Shown here: piece by piece, positions 12,236 to 23,090 of the stretch
Layout of the letters: every line of letters begins with the position of its first letter
How positions within the stretch are numbered: position 1 is the stretch's first letter
From: Neoscytalidium dimidiatum
Lineage: Eukaryota > Ascomycota > Dothideomycetes > Botryosphaeriales > Botryosphaeriaceae
Direction of reading: 5' to 3'
Assembly (NCBI GenBank): GCA_037367355.1
Contig: CM074702.1
Span: forward strand, 2,046,001-2,110,000
Length of the DNA: 64,000 bases
Program-made: the position numbers and the translations under genes
Notes under the pieces: model-generated
The model's database searches: none
What the model saw: only the letters and a program-made list of their open reading frames with translations
Told to the model about the DNA's origin: nothing

Positions 12236-12745
12236 TTCACCCGCGGCAACGTGCGTCCCTCCCTTGCTCGCCCTCGCTCTCGTTCTCGTACAACAGCGGC
12301 GACGGTGGCGTCATCGCTGCGTCGCTGGCTGAGACACGGTCGCCGAGAGCCAAGTGCTGAGCGCTGAGTGCTGACGGCTGCATAGGGCACTGGTGGCAAG
12401 TCCATCTACGGCGAGAAGTTCCCCGACGAGAACTTCAAGCTCCAGCACTCCAAGCCCTTCCTCCTGTCGATGGCTAACGCTGGCCCCAACACGTAAGGAT
12501 TGGCTCCGCCCCGCACCCCCGATTGAGAGTCGGGCTAACCCAGTTGGCACAGCAACGGCTCGCAGTTCTTCGTCACCACCGTCGTCACCTCGTGGCTCGA
12601 TGGCAAGCACGTCGTCTTCGGCTCTGTGCCCGACGGTGACGTCGAGTCGTACAAGACCGTCAAGGCCATCGAGGCCTGCGGCAGCGGCTCCGGTGCCATC
12701 AAGTACAAGAAGGCCCCGACCATCGTCAGGTCTGGCCAGCTGTAA
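11721..12745 (+). CDS. Cyclophilin A-type peptidyl-prolyl isomerase with mitochondrial presequence
   Basis: Exons 11721-11894, 11949-11965, 12022-12250, 12386-12492 and 12553-12745 give 239 residues from the first ATG. A second ATG at 11877 (codon 53, context AACATGGTT) gives the 187-residue cytosolic-size form. The cyclophilin fold is complete: [40 protein letters not shown], then NGSQFFVTT and [11 protein letters not shown]. The catalytic Arg of FHR, the Phe/Met/Gln of QFMLQGGD, and the Trp and His of SWLDGKH that line the cyclosporin pocket are all present. Residues 1-52 are basic, Ser/Phe-rich and nearly free of acids, ending in [11 protein letters not shown], which fits an R-10 type processing motif. 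Neurospora cyclophilin is known to supply both mitochondria and cytosol from one gene, and this arrangement fits that. The second exon is only 17 bases. Confidence 0.95.
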
Positions 12746-12962
12746 ATGGCTTGCATTTCCTTTGACGATGCTATGAGATGACGAGCAGCTGGTTTTTTTG
12801 TCTGGGTTGGAAATGCTCTGCTAGTGAGGGGCAACCAGCGGGGCTGCGGGGTAGCAGCCAAAAAGTGGCGGTTAGATTAGTAGCGATCCTGCTGCCAATA
12901 ACAACATGATCTCTGCTGTCCTCTGCGTGCCTCTATGCAACTGTGATGCATTTGCAAGTGTG

Positions 12963-12967
12963 CGACA

Positions 12968-13002
<35 letters not shown>

Positions 13003-13004
13003 AG
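12963..13004. repeat. Hexanucleotide tandem repeat (CGACRG)7
   Basis: Seven head-to-tail 6-base units, alternating CGACAG and CGACGG, lie about 220 bases after the cyclophilin stop codon. They are probably in the 3'UTR or just beyond it. Confidence 0.93.
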
Positions 13005-13506
13005 CAACCTCCTGGATGCGGCGACTCTGACGTGCTGCGCTGATCTCTTCTGATCGAGCGGCGGCCACACAGCTGCCACCTCGCAACACCACCCTCCACG
13101 CCCTGTCGGACGGCCAACAAGTCATGTCCCGCTCCACCAGCCTCGCGCGAGGTCGGTCGGCGCGATTCTTCCCGAACCGCCGTTTGTCGCCGCGGTGCCG
13201 GGTTCGCAGAAGAGCTAATGATTCATCCAGTTCAATTCCGTCATCGCGCGGCCCGGAACAGGTGGGGCAGCATGCGTGATTCCATTCCACTCTGTCGCGC
13301 GTAGTCATAGGGCGCGTTCACCTTCCGCGCTCGAACACGTCAGGTCATCATCCAGTCCACGTCAATTGGGTGCTTCAACTCGATACCTTTTTCTTACCCA
13401 ACACCAGCGCAATTGGCATCATATACAGCCAGTGACCGGCCGCCCTTCAACGCTCTTCGTCAAAAATTCTCCCCCTTCCTCGATAAGAACGCTCCACACC
13501 AACAAA

Positions 13507-13507
<1 letters not shown>

Positions 13508-13541
<34 letters not shown>

Positions 13542-13562
13542 GAGAGAGGGAGAGAGAGAGGA
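13508..13562 (+). repeat. GA-rich purine tract in the 5' leader
   Basis: An almost pure (GA)n tract, with a few AAAG and GGAG interruptions, ends some 20 bases before the ATG at 13585. It would sit in the 5'UTR of the trans-sulfuration gene. Read as protein it would give a run of Arg-Glu, which argues against starts further upstream. Confidence 0.9.
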
Positions 13563-13584
13563 AGAAGAAAAAGGGAAAGGGAAA

Positions 13585-14862
13585 ATGGCTCCCCCCACCA
13601 ACACCACCGACCTCGACCTCGACCCCGCCACGCTCGCCATCCACGGCGACGACTGGCTCAACAGCGGGCCGGACGTCGCGCCCGCGCTGCACGTCTCGAC
13701 CACCTTCCGCTATCCGCGCGAACCCTCCGACCTCGTCCCCGGCGACGCCTACGACGGCGCCGTCGCCCACCCGGCCGACGTCCCGCACATCTACTCGCGC
13801 CTCTCGGCGCCCAACACGACGCGGCTGGAAGCGCTGCTCTCGGCCCTCCTGCGCGGCCGCGCCCTCACCTACGGCTCCGGCCTGGCCGCCTTCCACGCGC
13901 TGCTCGTCCACCTCCGCCCCAACGTGCTCGCCATCGGCCGCGCCGACCTGGGCGGCTACCACGGCTGCCACGGCGTCGCGGGCCTGCACACCAAGATGCA
14001 CGGCCTCCGCCTCGCCGACCTGCACGCCGACGACGCCGCCTGGGACGCCGCCGGCCTGGGCGAGGGCGACCTCGTGCACGTCGAGACGCCGCTGAACCCG
14101 ACGGGCGAGGCGTACGACATCGCCGCCTTCGCGGCCCGCGCGCACGCCCGCGGCGCCCTCCTGTCCGTCGACTCGACCTTCGCGCCGCCGGGCCTGCAGG
14201 ACCCGTTCGCCCTGGGCGCCGACGTCGTCATGCACAGCGGCACCAAGTACATCGGGGGGCACAGCGACCTGCTGTGCGGCGTGCTGGCCGTGCCCGAGGC
14301 GCGCGCCGACCGGCACTGGGGCCTGTGGAACGACCGCGTCTTCCTGGGCTCGGCCATGGGCAGCCTCGAGGGCTGGCTGGGCGTGCGCAGCCTGCGCACG
14401 CTGGAGCTGCGCGTCCGCGCCCAGAGCGCCAACGCCGAGCGCATCGTGCGGTGGCTGCGCGACGGCCTGGAGGGGGCCGCCAGCGCGAGCGCGAGCGCGA
14501 GCGTCCCCGGCGCCGCGGCCGCCGTCGCCGCCACGGTCGAGCGGGTCGCGCACGCGAGCCTGCAGGCCGACGACCCGGACAAGGCCTGGCTGAGGAGGCA
14601 GATGCCGAACGGGTTCGGCCCCGTCTTCGCGCTGTGGATGAGGGACGAGGACGACGCGAGGAGGCTGCCGAGCAAGCTGCACCTCTTCCACCACGCCACG
14701 AGCCTGGGCGGCGTCGAGAGCTTGGTCGAGTGGCGCCGCATGAGCGACAAGGGCGTGTCGCCGAAGCTGCTGCGCTTCTCCATCGGCGCGGAGAACTGGG
14801 AGGATCTGAGGAACGATCTGGCGGCCGGTTTCGAGGCGCTGGCGGCGGAGAAGAAGAAGTGA
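13585..14862 (+). CDS. PLP-dependent Cys/Met metabolism (trans-sulfuration) enzyme
   Basis: This is an intronless gene of 425 residues. The fold is the cystathionine gamma-synthase/beta-lyase type: THALHVSTTFRYP-like N-terminus (APALHVSTTFRYP), YSRLSAPNTTRLE (the Tyr/Arg phosphate-binding segment of the neighbouring subunit), YGSGLAAFHALL, VETPLNPTGEAYD, Asp196 in LLSVDSTFAPPG that contacts the pyridine nitrogen, and Lys221 in HSGTKYIGGHSD as the Schiff-base lysine. It most resembles the yeast YHR112C/YML082W group, whose reaction is not settled, so beta-lyase, gamma-synthase or gamma-lyase activity cannot be separated here. The frame is open upstream to 13276, but through a GA tract; the ATG at 13585 (AAAATGGCT) starts the conserved part. 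Third codon positions are almost all G or C, stronger than in neighbours. A Ser-Ala alternating run (around 14480-14510) and an Ala stretch interrupt the C-terminal domain. Confidence 0.9.
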   Translation: MAPPTNTTDLDLDPATLAIHGDDWLNSGPDVAPALHVSTTFRYPREPSDLVPGDAYDGAVAHPADVPHIYSRLSAPNTTRLEALLSALLRGRALTYGSGLAAFHALLVHLRPNVLAIGRADLGGYHGCHGVAGLHTKMHGLRLADLHADDAAWDAAGLGEGDLVHVETPLNPTGEAYDIAAFAARAHARGALLSVDSTFAPPGLQDPFALGADVVMHSGTKYIGGHSDLLCGVLAVPEARADRHWGLWNDRVFLGSAMGSLEGWLGVRSLRTLELRVRAQSANAERIVRWLRDGLEGAASASASASVPGAAAAVAATVERVAHASLQADDPDKAWLRRQMPNGFGPVFALWMRDEDDARRLPSKLHLFHHATSLGGVESLVEWRRMSDKGVSPKLLRFSIGAENWEDLRNDLAAGFEALAAEKKK

Positions 14863-16245
14863 GGCGATGCCAAAAGCGTCTTGATAGAGCGATTAGATGA
14901 GTTTAAGTAAGACTATATAGAAACTTGCGTTTCCTCAGCACCAACTATTTCTCAACCGACTCGTAAGTGTTTTGGACTTGGGTTATTTTCCATGAAGCAT
15001 CTAATCTATGCGGCTTTACGCAAGACTCGTTGTCTGCGCAACTTAAGACATCCCTATGCAACATGAGTAGGGATTGTTGGGAGAAAATGCAACGCTGGTA
15101 ATATGCATAATGGTACAGACGCGGTGTGAAGGTGTAAGGGTCCGCGTATTTTTGTCCTTTCCGCAAGAAAGGAGGAGAGGCAAGCGCAGGGAAGAGAAAA
15201 ACCGAGAGATCTGATGTCCGCGATATCATTGAGCTTAGTAGAGAGACGTTGCGGACGATGCTCTTTTTATCTACGTGTCTGATGTATGCATAGAATACTG
15301 GACGTGCCAACAGAAAGTCTTACGCTCTGATCAGGGTAGTGAGGCACATGTGTTAAATCATTGATTCTGATTCGATGCTACTTCTCTTTAGCCTGTTCTC
15401 CTCCTAACACAACTCGCACTCCCCAGCCTACGGAAGATCTAGCCTACCTTCATTCTACTTCTCCATTCGGGCTCTAGCACGATCTGGACAAAGTCAGAAC
15501 GATTGTCACACGGACTCTCGGCGCGGAACAGTATGCATATATGAATATCTCATTCACTACTGCACCGCTAACAGCAGGTACATACAACGGAAGAGCACTG
15601 ACTCGACTCGCACTGGTATCGGGACACGCTACTATTGCAGGAAAAAACAATAACGCAAAAAGGAGCAACAAGAAGCACAAGAGAGGGACAGAGAGATTCG
15701 AGGTGAAGAAGAGAGAGCAAGCAGGAGCGTAAGAAAGAAGGGTGGGTGGAAGGATAGTAGTAGGAAGAGGAGTAAAGATAAACCAGGGAGTTTTGCATTC
15801 CGTGTTTCCCAATCGCCAAACCAACCGCCACACTCCCTCCGAAAAAGCCGAGGAGAGAAGTGAACGGAGAAAGGAGAAAAAAAAAGAATAGGAAGAGAAG
15901 AGTATGACCACCGCACCACGCTACCACAACAACCAACCCCGGGCCTCTCCAGTTCGTTCATACCATTACCAGCTCGTCCACCGCATAGTAACAGCAGTGG
16001 CTCGCTTCCCTTTTCCATCCTTCTACCCACCTTATGTACTCCGAAGACCGCCCATTTTTAATCTCCATCATCCCATTTTGTTTTTCCACCAGCTGAAAGA
16101 GAAACTCCCTGGTTATGATAAACCAATTTACCGAATCAATCAATCTGAGTCGTCCACCACAAGAGGTGAAATGCCATGAGGCAGGCACGAGTCCGAATCT
16201 GAGCAGTAACGGGCGGCAGGGAGAAACCTACCACCGCTCATCCAT
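14863..16245. other. Convergent intergenic region, about 1.4 kb
   Basis: This is the shared 3' flank of the trans-sulfuration gene (+) and the tricalbin gene (-). It is richer in A+T than the flanking coding DNA, with purine-rich stretches around 15655-15730 and 15840-15905. No coding or RNA feature could be supported. Confidence 0.5.
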
Positions 16246-19200
16246 TCAATGCCCGCTCGGAGTGACGCTCCTCTCCCGCCTAGAAGCGAACATTCCCCTG
16301 GTCCGCACGCTCTTCGGACTGCTGCTGCCCGCATGGCTGCTCTGCGAATCGTTCGACGAGAACGACGTCCTGATGAGCACCGTGCCCGCGCCCGCCTTGA
16401 CCAGCTTCTCGTTGCCGCCGCTTCCCTGATCATCAAGGAAGAAGACCGCCTCGCCAAGCTCGTCGTCCGAGCCCCACGTATTGTGGTCCTTGACGGTCAG
16501 CTTGAACTGCGTGTCGGCCGTGCACTGCGCCTTGATGGTCTCACGGTTGGGGTCGAAGTCGATGTTGCCCGAGGCGGACTTGATGTCCTTGGTTTTGTGG
16601 ATCTCCTTCAGCTGGCCCTTGTTGTTTAGCATCGCCACGTGCACGCGCACGTTGGCCGACGGCGGGTAGCCCATAGCGGTCAGAACGGCGATCTGGGCGA
16701 CGCCAGACTCGGCGCCTCCAGGCGATGCACCGAAGCCAGAGGCGATGGAAGATGCACCCATGGACTTATTGCGGGAGTGCGGGGTGCTTGGGGGTTCGCT
16801 GCTATCGATGTTGATCTGTGGCGGCGAGGAGCTACCAACAGCATCGCCGTTCGTGGCAGGAGCTGCCTCGTCGTCGCTATCAGCGCTTGCTCCACGGCTC
16901 TTGCGACGCTTGCTGAGTCCCAGGGCCTTGCCAACGTTGCCACCGACAAATGTTGCGCCCTTGATGACGTTGCCGCCGACGAAGACTGCGCCCTTGCCCA
17001 CGCCCTTGACGGGGGCGCCGATGACCTTTCCGGGTGTAGCGAATGTGCCAGAGAAAGTGGATGAGCCTTGCCTCGAGCGCATCACGAATTCAGGCTTGAA
17101 CAACATCTTCAACCTGATGGCACCACTCTTGCCATCCAGGCCAAGAGTGACCTCCTGTTGCTTGAACGGTTCGAGAACATTGAGGTTGATGGCAGCACCG
17201 CCAAGGTAGTCGGCCTTGTCGCCGAAATCCCAATCGTACACGTCAACCCTGAAGTCTGCCGCGGTTCTACTCCTGACAGGGACCTCAAAGAACTCGTTCC
17301 ATGCAGGATGGAGCGTCTTCTTCTGTTTGTCAGTCTTGTACACTTCCTTTCCGTTGAGAACAAATTTGCAGTATGGGTCAGAATAGCCGTTACGATCCGC
17401 AGCAGGAAGGTCGGCAGCGTCGAGAACGTCAACGCGGAGGTTACCGCTGTTGTTGAAGGATTCTGACGGATCGAGTTGCATCTTGACAGGCAGGTACTTG
17501 AGTGAGACAGTGACCTTGTTTTCATGGCCATTCTTGTCGCGAAGAGTAAGGACAGTAGGAGTGTACTACGCTGCGTTAGACTTAAGAGGGCTATTTCTGG
17601 CCGGGAAAAGATTCCTACCAAACAGCGACGGAGAGTATCAAGAGTGGATCCCTGAAGCTTGGCAATGACGTGATCGTCTTCGCCCTCACCCTTCTTGTCA
17701 AGATGCTCGATAATACGGAGTGTGATGCGTGAGAAGTCGAGCTCACGAACCATAGCGTCGCCGACTAATATCGTGTTAATACATGTAAGTCGTGATTGAC
17801 AAGTTAATGACCTACCCTCGTTGAACGTCGTGTGCTTCGACCTGATCTTGGAGCTAGAATAGCTGGCAAAGACCTGATCATCCATAAGCACCTCGAGGTA
17901 GCAATCCGTCTCGGAGAATTCTCCCTCGATGAGCTTAAAGATGAGCAGACCAGATTCTGTGAAGTTAAGTCAGTATCGAATCCTCTGTTTTACGAGGACG
18001 AAAGGCACAACTTACCATACTGGCTAAGTTCCTCAGGAGTTAACGTGATCTTGGGCACTTCAGGCTTCTGCTCAACCATTTCAACTTGCTCCTGCTCGCC
18101 TTCGGCAAGCTTCTTCGCAAGGTCCACAGAACCATTAGTGCTGCTGCGGTTAAGAGAAGAGATAGTACCGCTATTCTCACTCCGCTCAGCGAGCTTGGCA
18201 GAACCGGTGCTGCTCTTCGGAGTGTGTCCGGGCCTAGAGTCGAGACTTGGTCTGCGCGTGTCGATGCTGCTGCGCTGGCTGTCGGAGTCTTCGTCGTCGG
18301 GATCGACCACGTTGAGGACGGGGTAGAACGAGGCCGTGTAGTTCAGAGTACCCTTCGGGGGAGACGTGGGGCTTGTACGGAGACCGTGCGAGAGGACCGT
18401 CTTGTCTTCAAAAGTTTCGTATTCGCCGTTCTCGTTCTGCTGGAGGAAGTCTGCCACAGGAAGTTCGACGTGACCCAGCGACCGATCCTTGCCAACGTTC
18501 TCTTCATCCATAACCTCAAGAATGAGGCGCTCGCGCGAAGTGTGAACAGGCACGTAGATAACTTCGTCCCAGTCGGGGTTGAGATTGTTCCTGAAAGTGA
18601 CAGTGCGACCTTTCTCGATGCCAGAAAGTAGGACGCGAACGTAAGGATCGGACTTGCCCATAGTCTCGACGTTGCGAAGATCACGGGCACTCTGGAAATG
18701 AAGACGCATAACACCGACAGGCTTGATGTAACCACCAGAGCCACCGAGAGCACCCTTCAAAGCGACGGGTTTCCATTGAAGGGTCATCTTGACGCGACCA
18801 GTCTTGGCACCCGCGAGGTTATACCATTCCTGACCCTTTTCCATCAAGTCAAGCATATCTGTCAACTTGATCTGGTAGGTTCCAACGATCGGATCCGCAG
18901 CAAGGTCGCGGTCATCCTTGATAACCAGACCGAGCTTAGCCTTCTTCCTGTCCGTGATGAGCAGTTCCTTGCTCGCATCGGGCCAAATGGGGTTGTTTGT
19001 GCGCTTCAACTTCTTCGAAATGTGAACCTCTTTTCCGTTAAGAAGGAGCACCGCATACGGATTCAATTGACCAATCATGCTCTTGCTGGCATCAAGCTCC
19101 TTTGCTTGTTCGACCGTGAACTTGGCGATACCGGTAGAAGACTCCGGAGGAGGCAGCTCAGTGCCGTCCTCGGCCTTGAATCCCTCGAGAACTGGGAAGA

Positions 19201-21175
19201 AGCGAATGTCGACCTGAATGGCACCACGCGGCCTACCGTTTGCCAGAACCTCAAGGTGCTGATTCTCGAAGAACTCATTCTCCTCAAGCTGTTCAAGGGC
19301 AAACGACGCAATACCGAGTTCCTTATCCTTGCGAATTTCGTTGTAGTCATACACGGCCAAAGTGAGCGTATCCTTAAGCGAGGTGATGATGACATTGACC
19401 GTCTCATTCCAGCGGGGGTTGGCGTTCTCGTGCACAGTCTTCGTCTTGCCAAGTACATCACGGTTGTTGATCGAAACGGTTGCGTAAGGATCAGGGGTAC
19501 CGGAGAACTTATCAGGGTTCTTCAAGCCCTGGGCTCCGTGGAAAGTGATCTGCAGGACACCGATTGCCTGGTCCACAGGGTTTCCGGCCAACATCTTCGC
19601 AATCTCAATGGGGAAGACATTCGGCGCGTACATCATGGGGCCAAGATTGGCATGGATCTGCTCCTGAATGAAAGACTCCAGACCAGGAATGAAGTTGATA
19701 TCAAAACCGAAAGTATCACCACCGAGAGGCTTGCAGACATAGTCGATCGTAGGGCGCTCCAAGAAGCAGAACTCGACCTTTTCGATGTGCGGGAAGGGAA
19801 GCTGAAGTTTCACCTTCAGCCTCATCAGTCCGGAGAAGGCCATGTCCTCGACAATGACATCAAGGCCCTTGCTAACCACGCCCTTTCCGACGCGAATTTC
19901 AAGGACGACTTTGGGGTTCTGCTTGTTCTTGATCTGGCGAGCCGTGAGATCCGAGACATCGTTAGGGGTGAAGCTGAACTTCCAGTCCATCAGAACGATG
20001 TCATCCTGGGCTTTGGGGTACGTCTTGACGTGCTCCATGCGCGGGGGCTTGGTTCCGAGAACGAAAAGCTTCATCCTCAAGCTGTCCAAGAAACTGGGAC
20101 ACGAAGTGGAAAGCACCTGATCGACAGAATTGACGATGGTCTCGCAAAGGACCGGGGCATAAATGGGCCAGAACTTGACCAGGAAGCTGTTGATCCACTC
20201 CAGACTCTCAGTATCCGTCTCCAAGCGGGCCTTGGCCATCTCGCGGTTCAGATCATCCCGGAAGTTTCTCCGTACGCGGCGGATCGAGGTGCGGTAGTAG
20301 GTAGCGCAGAAAGCCATGATAATGAAAACCCAGCCCAGGCCGCCGCCCAGGACGGCGACGACCCACGAGCTAAGGCATGAGAAGATGATTATGCCGGCGT
20401 TGTGGTACCAATCTGGAGCTCCAATTAGAATGAGGAGGTTCAAGGCGTTGAGGACGGCTCCTTACCGCCAAAGAACTTATCGTCAAGTTTTCCCTCGAGA
20501 AGCGTCTGGTGGTCCAGCAGTGTGCCCTCATCCTCGTCATCTCCGCCCGGCATGCCGAAGCGCGGGGCCCAACCGACACGCTCCCACCGCTTCTCGTCGT
20601 CCTCTGGGGCGGTCACGGCAGTGCCATCCGACTTAGCCGTGGGAGATGCAGGCGGAGGCTCAACGGCGCCGGCTTTGGAAGGCGGAGGAAGGTCATACTG
20701 TGGCGCGGAACCGTCGTCCTGGACGCGGATTAGCGGAATGGTCGTCTTGTGGCGGGACAGCAAGCCCATGGCGACTGAGGGGCTCTTACGGCATCGGACA
20801 CGAGCGCTGTGGCCTTGGGTTTATGGCCGTGGTGAAACCCTGGCGGAAGATGCTGCCGAGAGAGACTGTCAGTGCTGAACGGATCTACGGTGCCGGGCCA
20901 CGCATGCCGTGCAGGCGCGCCGGTGGGTCGACCAAAGGGGCACACAATTGGCAATTTGCGAAGATGCGGAGATGGGGCGCACTTACAGAGCGCGCTTGGG
21001 CGGCCTTCTCCTGCGGCGAGGCGTCAGGGTTAAATGCCAGGGCGGCCCCGCCAGCCTTGCGAGCTTCGTCGAGCACCTTCTGCTCCGCGTCGGCGGCGGA
21101 GACGTTGGTGTTGGCGTCCCGCGCGGCCTCGATGGCACCCTGCTGCTTGAGCTCGGCTTCTTGCCTGGAGGCCAT
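16246..21175 (-). CDS. Tricalbin: ER-plasma membrane tether with SMP and five C2 domains
   Basis: Seven exons in transcript order: 21175-20987, 20852-20790, 20718-20466, 20412-18016, 17956-17816, 17764-17619 and 17565-16246, closing 1502 residues. The N-terminus is disordered and acidic; a membrane hairpin at about 172-215 (HNAGIIIFSCLSSWVVAVLG then GWVFIIMAFCATYYRTS) is followed by the SMP lipid-transfer domain (about 235-445, opening WINSFLVKFWPIYAPVLCE). C2 domains follow at roughly 450-560 (GVLQITFHGAQGLKNPDKFS), 600-700, 730-850 (GVMRLHFQSARDLRNVETMG), 955-1020 and 1065-1180 (NLRVDVLDAADLPAADRNGY). Several keep Ca2+-loop Asp residues (SGTPDPYA, MGKSDPYV, GYSDPYC); the second has lost them (IGQLNPYA). 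Family members tether cortical ER to the plasma membrane and move lipids. The two small 5' exons were included because they restore the family's FHHGHKPKA and DDGSAPQYDLPPP continuity. Confidence 0.93.
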
Positions 21176-23090
21176 GGCTGGCTGTTCCCGCAGGTGGGAG
21201 GGTGCGCAACGAGCGAACGGAGGTTTGTCCGGAGACTGCGGGCGTGGTGTTTGGCGAGCTAGTGGCGCCGGCGGGCAGGTCAATTGCGCTGCTCTGGAGC
21301 GGGCGGGCTCTGGCGGACCGGCTCGCAGCTCGAGGGGCGGTATAGGAGCGTACCTGAGATGGAGGGGACTAGGAGGATGGGCAATGGAGGAACGGACTCC
21401 TGGCGGTGCGATCGGGACAGGCAGGTCGGCGTGGGAAGTTGGCCTGCTGGCGCTGAATGCGGGCTTGGCTGACGGGAGCGCGAGGCCTTTGGGCCCAGCA
21501 GCTTGGACCCTGCTGGATTGCGGCTAGGCGCACCACCCCGCGCGATCGAGCTTGCGAGCTTGCTGCTGCTGCTGCCCTGCTGAGACCGAGCCCGAGCAGC
21601 ACCCACCGCACGCGTGTTTCCTGCTGCTGCGAGACACAGGCGCCCGCGTGTCCAAACGGCGCTGGCTGGGGCGCTGAGCAATGGCGTGCTGGCAGCTCGC
21701 AGACTTCTGTACACAGTGGCATCAATGACGCCGGATATCCCATTACGTGCAGCGCGCGCGCCGATCGAGCGCTCCGAGCTCAGGCCCCTGCGCGCCGCAT
21801 CCCCGTAAAACCTGCTGCTGGTGCCGGCCGCCGCGCTGCTCCCCAGCCTCACCAGCACAGCACAGCACAGCGTAGCGCAACGCAGCACACACACGACACC
21901 ACGCCACGCAAACGCGCGCCTGCTCCACCGCCGCCCCGACCGCTGATTAGCCCGCTGCTCCCCAGCTCGAAACCGTCGGTGCCCCGGCACGCCCCGTCAG
22001 CGCAGGCACAGCGCAGCTGAAATGCGCTCCAAACGACGCCTGCACAGCCACCGGCGATGCGCCGGAGCTATTGCGCTCATCCTATGGCGGTGGATCGACT
22101 CCGACGCGCCGGAAGAAGTCTTCTGGAAGGGTGCTCCCGGCCCCGTGCCGCCCACACTCGCGCAAACACGCACTGCCGCAGCTGCGGGAAAGCGCGCGCG
22201 TCCCCAAAGCAAGGGACGCAAGAGGGGAAAGGAAAAGAGGGAAAAAAAAAAAAAAAACGTTTGTGGCCCAGCGTCTGCGCAGGCCGGCGGCCTAGGCTGC
22301 TGCCGTGCGCACCCATGCCATCGAAATGCGTCAGAGGCTGGCGGCTGCTCGCGCGACTTTGTCATGACGGCCGGACGTGCGTATCAATCCGCGCAGCGCC
22401 GCAAGTCATGTCGCTCCAACCAGGCACGATCGCTTAGCTGCCGTGTCCCGCCCCGCCCCTCCCACCCTTCCATGAACAGCTGAACTTGGGCGGCCCGAGG
22501 CCCAGTTCCCAAACTTGCCGAACCGCCCAATTCCTGCACCCACTTATGCCGCTCGTTAATTTAGCTAGCTTTCGTTGAGAGCTGACTTGCTACCCACGCG
22601 CTTCCGAATTAGCCGAGAGCACGTCCCAGCGCCCCCTCCTCCAACACTCAACCCTCCGAACCTACATCTCCGGCCAGCCGAGATTTTCGAGACACCCTTC
22701 ATCACCGCTCTCATTTAAAAAGCATGTGCCCCATGTGGCGCGGTGTAGCGGAAAATATGTGTTGTGTATTCTACGTATTCCTAACCGAGACTCCTGCGCA
22801 TTTGGTTGGCCCCTTTACCTCTCCTGAATCCGTCAATGATCAGCATCCGCCCGTGGTGTGGCATTGTCCTTGGGCGAAAGTACAGGTTTACTAAACTCCA
22901 AATGCTCCCCCTTGCTCCCTGAAATCCAAGATTGAATATCCCAATGCCATATCCATTCTGATACTCGCGGAGGCTTACGTCAAAAGGGATATCTAAAAAT
23001 AATGTCTCCTCCATAGCTTTTGCACATCGCTCATCAAAGTAGGCGCTAAAAGAAAATCCCCTGAGGATCGCTAATTCTAGAATGCTTCGC
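21176..23090. other. Intergenic region upstream of tricalbin, about 1.9 kb
   Basis: This lies between the tricalbin start and the 3' end of the AAA ATPase gene, both on the minus strand. It is strongly GC-rich at 21180-22480, consistent with the tricalbin promoter and 5'UTR, with a 15-A run near 22240-22257, then shifts to lower GC toward 23090. No convincing coding exon was found. Confidence 0.5.

Larger units (their letters stand above)
12746..13584. other. Spacer between cyclophilin and trans-sulfuration genes
   Basis: This is an 840-base tandem-orientation gap that must contain the cyclophilin 3'UTR and the promoter and 5'UTR of the next gene. It contains a hexanucleotide repeat (12963-13004) and a GA-rich purine tract ending just before the next start codon. 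No further gene was seen. Confidence 0.55.

Noticed and set aside
13413..14900. Alternative + frame (495 codons) and minus frames (up to 415 codons) across the trans-sulfuration gene
   Set aside because: Translations are Arg/Pro/Ala or Val/Gly/Glu monotony caused by the extreme GC of the real gene; no domain.
18698..20380. 560-codon + strand frame opposite tricalbin exon 4
   Set aside because: Antisense shadow of a GC3-biased coding exon; the minus frame carries the SMP and C2 motifs.
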